Positions 50,561 through 59,582 of a stretch of DNA of 64,000 bases are shown here, piece by piece. The DNA is from Chaetorhynchus papuensis (taxonomy: Eukaryota; Chordata; Aves; Passeriformes; Rhipiduridae). A program made the position numbers and the translations under genes. The first letter of the stretch is position 1. Each line of letters begins with the position of its first letter. The notes below the pieces were generated by a model that worked only from the letters and a program-made list of their open reading frames with translations, did no database searches and was not told the DNA's origin. The stretch lies in assembly GCA_013396525.1 (NCBI GenBank), contig VWYX01000347.1, positions 730,883 through 794,882 of the forward strand, written 5' to 3'.

Positions 50561-52251
50561 ATGCATTTGCTGTGAGGATAAAAGAGAGATTGATCCTAAT
50601 GTTTTATGTTTGTGTTGAATTTTCCATACATTTACACAAACACACCCACTGACTTACCTGGGTTTATTTCTTGGTAATCCATGGTTTCTATTTCTTAACC
50701 CGTTTGCTATTTAAAATGAGGAAACATTATTAGGGTTCCTTGCAGTTCTTGTCTCCTAGCAACAGAATTTCTTCTTAAATTGACCCTTGTATTTTCTGTG
50801 GATTGTGTAAAGCTCAAATAAGCTTTTTACAGAATTCAGATATATCTTAGCACTAACTCAATTTGTGTGTTTGAATCTTTATCAAAAGATTAATTTAGTT
50901 CTTGAATTGGCCACGTGACTATAGCATTAGGTTTAATAAAGCCATAGCTCTTTACTACATTAACATTTCAATAATCTATTTTAATCAAGAAATGAGAGAA
51001 AAAAAAAGGTATTCCTTTGAAACTTTACCAAAATATAATTTTGACAATACGTTTTTTCGCATGCTTCCGAGTACCTATTTACAGGATGGTGGAAATTATT
51101 GTTTCCCTCCAATTTCCCACAAGGTCAGGTCAGCTTAATTTAAGAACCTGATTCTTGGTCTAGAGTAACATTTTGCTAATAAATCAACATATGCACAGCT
51201 AATTCTTACAAATGGTGCAAGGAACACAGTGTTTCCAGAAGAAAGAGCCTTGGCAGACCCTGCTGGCAGTCATTGTGGAGGAAATACATAGGAATCTTCA
51301 TCTGGAACAGTCCCAAAGGTGCACTGTATGGGCTGAGTAGAGCTCTCCCCACTTGCTGCATAAAATCTTAAATTTATAATGAAGTACAATTACAGAAAAT
51401 TAAGATTATCAGCCTCTGACATTAATGTGTGTTTTTGATGTGTGGAAATTTGCAACCTATGCTATGGTACAGCAAATTCCAACAGGTATTCATTGGCAGC
51501 AAGAGGTTAAGGAGTTAGACACATGGTGTTAGGGAGTTCAGATTAAATGTTATACTGGACCCTTTATCTCCTTCACCTTGCATGAAACAACCTGAGACAT
51601 GAAACACTAATTTTCTTGTTTGACTGATATTTATGTAAAAAAGAATTGATTTACATTTGAGCTAAATTCATGCACTCAAGTCTTTGCATTCCTAACTGAC
51701 TTTCTTTCAAAACATGTATTTTGGTTTATTTGTTTTCTTTTTTCCCATTGTTTCTCTTTGGTTTGATGGAACACATTATTTCTATCTAATTTAAATATAT
51801 TTTAATTGTGCTTAATATGAACGATTCTTTTCTTTGAACATATCCTTAGACCATCAGTAAGGTTAGACCTCTTCTGACAAATTCCATCCAATAACTTACA
51901 AAACCTAATTGTCTGCCAATCTTCTTATTCAGCTTTGTGCTATTGTACCAAAATAAGTTTGAGGAAGTCTCAGGCAATGAAATGTGAAAATTTTTAAGGA
52001 GGGGCCTGATAGACAAGAAAAGCCCAGGGACAGTTCCAGAAGACAATTATGTTGCTACTCCTCTCTCTGTCAAAATACAGATTGTTTTATTTTATCAGCT
52101 TGGGGGCATCCCTCAGTAAAAACATGAGTGACCATAAAAGTCTTTTTGGAGACCTGTGTGAGTTTTCCCCATTGCTTATATAGCAACATTTAATGTCTGC
52201 TTATTAAGGAAAAAAAAATAAACCAGAAATAAGACATACACAGAGATACAC

Positions 52252-52313
52252 AGAAAAAAAAGGAAAAAGGAAAAAGGAAAAAAGGAAAAGAAAAAGAAAA
52301 AGAAAAAGAAAAA
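52252..52313. repeat. purine-only microsatellite, left flank of gap
   Basis: From about 52252 the plus strand is purine only: AAAAAGG-type units pass into (AAAAAG)n and then run into the N block. Long pure purine strands can form triplex DNA and are hard to sequence, which probably explains the gap. Confidence 0.95.
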
Positions 52314-52633
52314 NNNNNNNNNNNNNNNNNNNNNNNNNNNNNNNNNNNNNNNNNNNNNNNNNNNNNNNNNNNNNNNNNNNNNNNNNNNNNNNNNNNNNNN
52401 NNNNNNNNNNNNNNNNNNNNNNNNNNNNNNNNNNNNNNNNNNNNNNNNNNNNNNNNNNNNNNNNNNNNNNNNNNNNNNNNNNNNNNNNNNNNNNNNNNNN
52501 NNNNNNNNNNNNNNNNNNNNNNNNNNNNNNNNNNNNNNNNNNNNNNNNNNNNNNNNNNNNNNNNNNNNNNNNNNNNNNNNNNNNNNNNNNNNNNNNNNNN
52601 NNNNNNNNNNNNNNNNNNNNNNNNNNNNNNNNN
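52314..52633. other. assembly gap (320 N)
   Basis: There are 320 unknown bases between two purine-rich repeats. The true length is unknown. Long open frames spanning it consist mainly of unknown residues and are artefacts. Confidence 1.
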
Positions 52634-52674
52634 AAGGGAAGGGAAGGGAAGGGAAGGGAAGGGAAGGGAAGGGG
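52634..52674. repeat. (AAGGG)n pentanucleotide repeat, right flank of gap
   Basis: Eight AAGGG units end in an extra G. The unit differs from the (AAAAAG)n left of the gap, so the missing sequence must contain at least one change of repeat unit. Repeats of GGG spaced by two A can form G-quadruplex or triplex structures. Confidence 0.97.
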
Positions 52675-54315
52675 CTGGATTACAAATGATGTGCAAGAAT
52701 ATCTGTCTTTCACAATTCCACTTTTTCTTCCATACAATTCTGAAGGTAAATCTAAAACAATGGCAAGCATTAGGGATCATATTGATTAGAGAGCTCCTGA
52801 TAGCTGGACAGTTATAAATAACAGGTTGCTAAATGCCTCCAACCTGAGGACGAGACTGACTGGACGTTCCAGTTTCGACATACAGCTGTGTTTACAAATG
52901 GACTCCCAAGTGTAGAAATGAAAGAGAAAATTCAGGAGGTGTTTCTAGGCTCTTGTTGCTTATGAGATCAGTTCTTTCATCCATATATTGTGAGCATCTG
53001 TCTTATTCTTTGTCTCCTTGAAAGGAAACATTAAGAATTTTGACAGAAAAAGTGAAAATAATGGAATAAAAGAAAATAGAGCAGATTTCTTAAAAAATAA
53101 TTTAGGTGTTGACCATTGCCCTCTGCTCTCATTTTTCTTCTACCTTCGGTACTAATAAACACACACACATTCAATGTAATATAGATATTTATCCCTGTTA
53201 CACATGGATGGATTTGCATCAGTGTGATCCTCCAACTTGTGGTGAAAACAACTGGAAAACATTAATTCCAATCTATTTCAATTCACAGGATTTATTGCCA
53301 TCATAGAAAAGCAACAAAATTTCTACATAAGCTGTCAGCCTAAAGTATAGTACGGTAACTACATTTCATAGAATATACGTGTGTTATGTGTCATGTGTCA
53401 CAGCTTGTTTGATTTTGTCCATTTTCCTTGCTAATGGGCAATACATATAAATTACCCACAGGTGTAGCATAACCCATGGAGTTACAGGGGAAGGAAAATA
53501 AAGGAGGAGACCTGCTTTCCTTGGGCCTGACTGCATATAACCTGTAATAGAGCCAATATGGGAAAGTAAGTGCTTTGAAACTTTAATTTGACAACATGAT
53601 CACCCTTATTAGTTACCTTACATTCACTTAGTCATATCTTCCATATTTTCAGGGATGGGTCAATACTTCATACTTTTGGTTCACAGTAGTCTTTACTCTC
53701 AATTTACTCTCAAACTGGTGACTGAAGAGCATTTCTTTAGGTTACATGTTTTCTAATAAACGTAAATGGCATGGTTCTATCTTTTGTCCATGAGAAAAAT
53801 GGTGAGCAGGATGTCTCATGACTAATCTTGTGATTAAAAACCTAAATAAACAAGTCTGCTTGTTTGAAATTTATTCATAACCCACTTGCATACTAAGCTT
53901 TCTGCAGCATATGCTTTTCTGTACTAATGTGCTCAAAATACACCAAAGATTCAGTTCAATTGAATTCTGGAGTTTGAAAAAGCCAAGACAAATTATATCC
54001 TTTGTAAAACTCCTTTTGAATCCCAAATAGTATGGAGCTGGATAGCACTGTTCTGGGGGACCAGGCAAGGGTGGCCTAGTTAAAAATTCCATAGAAATGA
54101 ACAGCCTTGGATCTTTTGAAAAACTCTTTTATTTCAGATCATAAACATAGGAGCCTGGGCTGGGCTTTTCCTTGTTTGTTTTGTTGTGTTGTTTGGGTTT
54201 TGCTTTGTTTTGTTTTGTTCTCAAATTTACTACAAAATGCTCTATTCTATAATTACTGCTGCTTCTGGAAAGTCTGTGTTGGTTGTTGATGAGCAGCCTG
54301 TCCAGTGGGACAGAG
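52675..54315. other. gene-free unique sequence
   Basis: No gene is recognised. A T/G-rich low-complexity tract lies at 54170-54222. Open frames up to about 115 codons on the minus strand (54129-54476) overlap this tract and the adjacent CR1 end and have no domain. Confidence 0.65.
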
Positions 54316-54400
54316 AGATCGTAGAAGAGTTTGGGTAGGAAAAGATCTTTAAAAATCATCAAGTTCAACACTGGTAAAATGAGCAGGGATAATTTCAACA
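54316..54400 (-). mobile_element. CR1 LINE 3' terminal remnant
   Basis: GTAGAAGAGTTTGGGTAGG, AAAAGATCTTTAAAAATCAT and CAAGTTCAACACTGG match the inverted CR1 tail in order (terminal 8-mer side, then the AAGATCATC-type segment, then the TCCAACC segment). Only about 85 bp survive before the similarity is lost. Confidence 0.7.
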
Positions 54401-54558
54401 TGAACGTGCTCATCTTCAAGCTGAACAAACAGGGGAGAGTCCAGACAACAGCCACAGCAATGGCTCTGGGGCACATGCTGGAAATGTTGACTTTGCCTAA
54501 AGTGAGGAAGAAAAACTAACAGAGTGTCTCTGCAGTCTCTCACCACCCACAGGGCAGC

Positions 54559-55310
54559 TGTCTGTCAGGATCCAATTAATGAGGTTCTTAGAAATACCTC
54601 TGCCGGAATTAAGGTGCAAATGGGACCATGTGCCAGTCAATAGTATGGGTTTTATTTGATAGTAAATATGAGATAGAGAGAGAGAGAGAAAGAAATAGAA
54701 AACAGGTGGAGGGGACAGAAAGAGAGTGACAGGGACAGAATAAGGAAAATATTGCCACTCTGTGGATCCCAACCATGTTCCATTGGTCTTTTCCAGCTGG
54801 TTCTTGGTGGTGAAGGTCCCCCAGAAAGCATAGAATCTGATGGGTTTACAGACCCTAGAGCCAGGTAGCAATGTCCAGGCATGTCCCCCTGGGGGAGGGG
54901 GCAGTTACTCACAGCAGACTGGATCTGTTACATCTGGTGGCGCAAAGCCTCTGGGGAGCACTTTGGGGGGTCTTTGATGGATTATGACTCCCTCTCGGCT
55001 GCCTCTCACCTGAATGTCCCGTGGATGTGAACTGTGGGGTTGGGGGTTCCGCAGCTGGGCCGGTTTGTGTAACGGAGGACGGGTGTTTATTGCCTCTGAC
55101 AAGAGGTTACACAGCGCACCAAAACCTCCTCCTCCCCCCTCAGGTGGGGGCAGTCTGTGTAAACCTGGCTTCTGTGAGCTGTGCTCTCCCCCCACCCCAA
55201 ACCCAGCCAGGGATGATTCTTAGGGCATCTGGTGCCTTTGGCCTTCTGTGGATGCATAACTTTCTCTCCGCCTGAGATGACTGAACGATTGGTTTCCCTC
55301 TATCTAATCA
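54559..55310 (-). mobile_element. probable solo LTR or LTR-derived insertion
   Basis: This GC-rich block interrupts AT-rich DNA. On the minus strand it has two AATAAA signals (complements of TTTATT near 54651 and 55087). The distal one follows a CT-rich run and precedes about 90 bases ending in GGATCCTGACA, as in the R-U5 end of a retroviral LTR. Trial ends are TG at 54559 and CA at 55310, giving about 750 bp. Flanking GCAGC and GCAGT differ by one base, so they are weak support for a target-site duplication. No gag, pol or env sequence is present. Minus-strand frames of 84-124 codons over it are not credible genes. I cannot name the family, and a nested pair of insertions is possible. Confidence 0.5.
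54670..54692. repeat. (GA)n microsatellite
   Basis: A short GAGAGAGAGAGAGA run within an AGATAGAGAG...AAAGAAATAG purine stretch lies inside the LTR-like block. Confidence 0.85.
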
Positions 55311-55544
55311 GCAGTTTGACTTTCAGTCCTAAGTCCCAGTCTTCAGGGAAGCTTCTGCAGTTGTAGCTACTTTGTAATGAGCAAAACTTTATATCAATAC
55401 TTGAGGCATGAACTATTTTCAGTCTCTGACAGTGTCATGGAGAAGAGAGAGCCAGGCTTTTCTCAGGGGTGCACACTGAAGAGGCAACAGGCCCAACTAA
55501 GCATTGACACTGTATAAAAAGACAATTCTCCTTATGGGCTCCAG

Positions 55545-55756
55545 CAGAGCAGTGGAACAGGCTGGCTAGAGAATCTGTGTCTTCTCCACCCTTGCAGATT
55601 TTCACAACTCAACTGGACAAGGCTTGGACCACCCTCTCTAACTTCAGTGTTGGATCTAAGTTTGAAATTGTCCGTGTTCTTTGGAGGGGGATTGACAAAA
55701 TGACCCCCAGTGGCCACCAACAAACTCAATTATGCAATGATTCTGTTGAAAGTGTT
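55545..55756 (+). mobile_element. CR1 LINE 3' end fragment
   Basis: The plus strand has GAGCAGTGGAACAGGCTGGC, then CTTGCAGATTTTCACAACTC and AACTGGACAAGGCTTGG, then GGGGGATTGACAAAATGACC and CCCAGTGG, and ends with ATGATTCTGTTGA near 55736-55748. This is the order of a CR1 C-terminal ORF2 and 3' UTR, with a diverged middle and a surviving terminal 8-mer. It starts about 235 bp to the right of the trial end of the LTR-like block. Confidence 0.82.
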
Positions 55757-57199
55757 TAAATTTAGAGCTCAGTCTTTTCGTATATGATAAGTTGGACAGA
55801 TCAGGGATTTGAATTTCATTTCACATATGCCAGATAACAACCTTGTACCACTGAGAACAGAGCTGCTCAAGGTAATTATATGTAAATGAATTTTTAAGCA
55901 GCCTGAATTACCTGCTTTAACTGCTCAGCCTGGAGAAAGCCAACAAGTGAGATTAGCTTTTTTTATATAATTTTCTGCTCCCACAGCAAATTGAGACAGG
56001 TTTTTATTTTTATAAGAAGACTAACTGAAGCCCTCACGCAGCTCATCTCTTTTGAATCTGAGAGGGACTCCAAAGTCCAGTTATATTAGGCCTTCACCTT
56101 TTAGACCTTTCCATTTGTGAGAAAAACAGTATTTGCACCTTGATTGCAGTGCAACCTGGGAACACAGCTGTGAATATTTTTAGTGTAGACATAACCTGCA
56201 CGATTAGTGAACAAGGAGATGTCATTGAAGTTTGATGATCATTAAATCCAATACACAAACACTTCAAGTCACGATTAGACTTTCTGAAATGGGGGTAGCC
56301 TCAGAGTGTTACATCTGAGTATTCCTAACTCAGATGTTTGAGTAAATGCCCATGTTCCCCTGCACTGGACCTCAGGGGATAGCCTTTACTAATTGCCTCT
56401 TTTCCAACCAAAGTTCCTCATTCATAAAAACAATGACATAAAAATAAGGAGGCATGAAAGTGAATTAATGAAGTTTCACACTCCAAAAAAATAAAAATAA
56501 TTGGTTTATATATTTACACTATTAGAAATTATTTATAAATATTGATTATACTGATATTATTAAAATAACAGACATGATTTGATAACTATTCCTGTAATAT
56601 TTATAAAGGGATATATATTTATATAATTTAACACTGTTGAATTAATTGCAGTCACTCTCTATTTGCAACATTTCTACTCCCAGCAAAGATAATAAAAGAA
56701 AGATAGGAAGTGCATTTGCAAATGCTATTTGCCATGCACAATTTACTGGAGGATTTTGTATTCTCCTTGTTAACTGTGACTAAAAATAGGAATGCTGCTG
56801 CCTTTCCACGGTGTGGATTTCAAAAGAGGTTTGAATTTTTCTTTTATTGTCTTTGTATGAAAGGAACATGTAATGGATAACAGTGACTAGGATCAAAAAG
56901 GAGAGCTGTGGGTTTTTTTCTCAGTAATAATAATCACAACTGCAAAGCAGATGACTGCTTTATAATTCTTTCACCTGTAAAAAACTTGGTTATGGCAGCA
57001 AGGCTCTGTTTCTAAGCCTCATTTTTGCTAGTTCATTTCACCATAGCACATTTCAGGCAAAACAGGGAAAACAAAATCCATTGAGTTAGGAGGGTTCCAC
57101 TACTATTTTTTTTTTTTTTTTGTTGAAACTTTCATTTGTAGCTCAGGTTGCTGTTATTCTGAGAAATTACAGGCAAACAAAACCCATGCATACTGCAAT
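55757..57199. other. gene-free AT-rich sequence
   Basis: No gene is seen. A conserved-looking block (55855-56060) is listed separately. The segment 56480-56650 is extremely AT-rich and contains TATATATTTATATAATTT. A T16 run lies at 57106-57121. Confidence 0.65.
55855..56060. promoter_or_regulatory. candidate conserved noncoding element (unproven)
   Basis: This is a repeat-free block with GGTAATTATATGTAAATGAA (an octamer-like ATGTAAAT at 55880-55887 next to TAATTA) and GGTTTTTATTTTTATAAG. The pairing of POU-like and homeodomain-like cores is typical of developmental enhancers but is common by chance in AT-rich DNA. Confidence 0.22.
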
Positions 57200-57203
57200 A
57201 ATC

Positions 57204-57520
57204 ATAAAACGGCTTGGGTTGGAAAGGTCTCCACCACCCACACAGGAAAGAATTTCTTCCTAATATCTAATCTAAATATCTCCTCTTTTAGTTTAAAACC
57301 ATTCTCTCTTTTCCTAATGCTATGTGCCCATGTCAAAAGTCACTGTCCTTTTTTTATAAGCTCCCTTTAGGTACTGGGAAGCTGCTATAAGATTCCCAAG
57401 ACAGAGCCCTGAGGAATCATCACCAGTCTCTACCTGGACATAGAGATACTGACCACAACTCAGTGGCTGCGTCCATCCAGCCAATTCCTTATCCAATGAA
57501 CAGCCCACCCCTCAAATCTG
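57204..57520 (-). mobile_element. CR1 LINE fragment with two internal deletions
   Basis: On the minus strand this holds a piece of CR1 reverse transcriptase joined to the ORF2 C-terminus. A 62-codon frame (57320-57508) reads from GDDSSGLCLG, equivalent to the conserved xSGVPQGSVLGP stretch before the catalytic YxDD, directly into ASQYLKGAYKK near the C-terminus. The YxDD-containing segment in between is deleted, so the copy cannot be active. A second deletion near 57230 removes the usual segment between the GAAATTCTTTCC motif and the final CCTTTCCAACCCAAGCC. Both joins lie within one continuous inverted element. Confidence 0.88.
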
Positions 57521-58599
57521 TGACTCCAAATTGGAGATAAGCATCTATTATATACCATTAATGTTTGATTAAAGAGTATCTAATGTTTTTCTTCCTCCTT
57601 AATTATTAGCTGGGCCGAGAAACTGCTGGCTGAGCTTAAAGCATCAGCAACGTAGGAAGAGATGGAGAGGCACACTGGGCTAGATTTTGTCGAGAATATG
57701 ATATTCAGTGTGAATTTATGGCAAGCTACTCTGCTTCCAGGAGTCTCTTAATTTAATATTGCCTTTTCTAGATGTTGACTTTTCTGCGTACATCTCATTA
57801 GGATCCTATGTGTTTGTTTTCTAGTCCTGCAGTGATTTGGTAGTTGTCTTGTGAAAGGCCATTCTTATCTTTGGTAGATTATCTGCAAAAATTATGTTTC
57901 TATTTTTCTTCTGGAACGTCTATTTTCTAAATAAACCTGTTACTTGATAATAGGTAAGCAAAATATAGGTTTGTTTTGCTTTCTTTTTTTTGGTCATTAT
58001 TTTGCCCTGTTTTCCACTGGGAGGTTTACTCAACCTACTTAGAGATTATCAGCCAACAAAATTTTCTTCATTTCCTCCCTCCCCTTCCTCCTTTGTTATG
58101 GACTTTCAAACATAGCTACACCTGGAATATGCCTAGTTTATCTGTTATATACCTTGAAGAACAGCTTCTGCCATCCTTAATTCCAACGAGGAGCATTCAC
58201 TGCCAGGAGAACTTGGGGGAATATGTGTGTGTGAGTCACTGTGAACCCTTTAGCCCCTCTGGTAAGCAATCTAGCCCTTAATCTGCTTGCTAATTCCCTG
58301 AGTTATCATTACAGATTCCTTGGTTTTACAGACATCTCTGAGTGCTGCAATCTCATGTACCACAGGTACAGAAATAGTGTTTTTTAATCGCTGAGATATG
58401 AATTTAATAGTTCCTTCATATTTTGCCTTCCCCACTAGATGTAAGAGGCTGATAATTCTTGCGAAGTTTAAATCTATTTCAGAGGCAATTTATTTCAGTA
58501 GACTTTATTTCTTTTTTTATTAGTCCATGGCAGTTTAATTTAAGATTTAGAAGCTGAAAGTGCACTTTTTGTAAAAATAGAAGATAGATATCTACTATA

Positions 58600-58895
58600 C
58601 ATCACAACATAGCCATTAATAAAAAAAAATGTGTATTCACATGTAGAAATCCCCCTCTAAATTTTATTTATTTTATATTCACAAATAATACACGTGCACA
58701 GAGCTGTTATACTGCTATGTAAGACTGCCACAAAAATGTAAATTCTGTATCAATATGGTATACTCAAGTAGATCATTGGTATTTACTGAATTTAGGCTTG
58801 CCTGGCTAAAGCCAAATCATGCACCTTCTTTGGCTTAATTTTATGTTATTGTTACCCTTGAAAATTATAGAAATATTCACATAATATTCCTTTGT
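58600..58895. promoter_or_regulatory. candidate conserved noncoding element (unproven)
   Basis: This repeat-free AT-rich block contains AAGCCAAA and TTTGGCTT as an exact 8-bp inverted repeat separated by 12 bases (58809-58816 and 58829-58836). The left arm overlaps a 12-bp palindrome TGGCT-AA-AGCCA (58803-58814). TTTGGC/GCCAAA resembles the NFI half-site TTGGC, though the spacing differs from the classic TTGGC-N5-GCCAA arrangement. Confidence 0.25.
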
Positions 58896-59552
58896 AAGGA
58901 ATGATTTCAAAAAACAGGGAGTATATAAATTTAACATAAAAGACAGCTCTGTCTCCTATAACATCTTGTCTTTGTGTGAAAGAGGGGAGAGTGCATCAGC
59001 ACTTTGCATAGCTGGGGGAAAGCTGCTTCAGGGCTAAAGTTTCACACATGAAACGGCACAAAACCAAAATTGTGGGATTTCTATACTAGCAAACTGATGA
59101 CACAGTGTTTAAGTAAATTATAATGACAGGTTTTGTCTGCTGCAACTTCTTTTTTTTTCTATTTGAGTGGGTTGGGTAAACATCATTCAATTGTATTTCC
59201 ATAAGCTAGAGTTTCTCTCCTCACACACGTTACAGCAATTTTCATCTGCAAGCATTTCCTTTGTTCTGTGGTTTGAAAATTGTCCATTTTATTGCTGTTA
59301 TTTTTAAACAATATTTTTTCATACAATTTTCGGTGAAAAAATTCAAATACTTAGGCAATATGTCTGAAGAGAAAGGCACACAAAATCCCCTAAACACCTA
59401 AGCCATGCTCACAAACATCAGCTTTGAAACTTGCTACTTAAGCAAATTTCAATAACCAGCTGTGTTTTGGTACGAATGCATTCCTTAAATAGAGACTTAC
59501 AAGACTGGTCACCCTTCTCTGAACCAGAAACGTTTATTCAGAATGAAAGGAT

Positions 59553-59582
59553 GTTCTGTTTAGATTTGTTCTGTTTAGATAA
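59553..59582. repeat. tandem duplication, 2 x 15 bp
   Basis: GTTCTGTTTAGATTT is followed directly by GTTCTGTTTAGATAA, with 13 of 15 bases identical. Confidence 0.88.

Larger units (their letters stand above)
38071..52250. other. gene-free AT-rich unique sequence
   Basis: No gene or recognisable transposon is seen in about 14 kb. It contains low-complexity tracts (38570-38668 and 39397-39460), a short GTTCTTTTCT tandem (41170-41195), a GTAGTGTGAG pair (41318-41337), a T14 run (41926-41939), a near-perfect 22-bp palindrome (48556-48577) and a 3 x 23-bp tandem repeat (50492-50560). A GC-richer patch at 41430-41600 matches nothing I recognise. Frames up to 113 codons (for example 46603-46944) have no domain. 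Confidence 0.65.

Noticed and set aside
52190..52780. Minus-strand open frames of 188-196 codons
   Set aside because: Most of their length is the 320-N gap translated as unknown residues. The readable ends are low-complexity PFPSL and FSFSF repeats from the purine tracts.
54497..55275. Overlapping proline/serine-rich frames of 69-124 codons
   Set aside because: They coincide with the LTR-like block, show no viral or host domain, and vary with frame as expected for GC-rich noncoding DNA.
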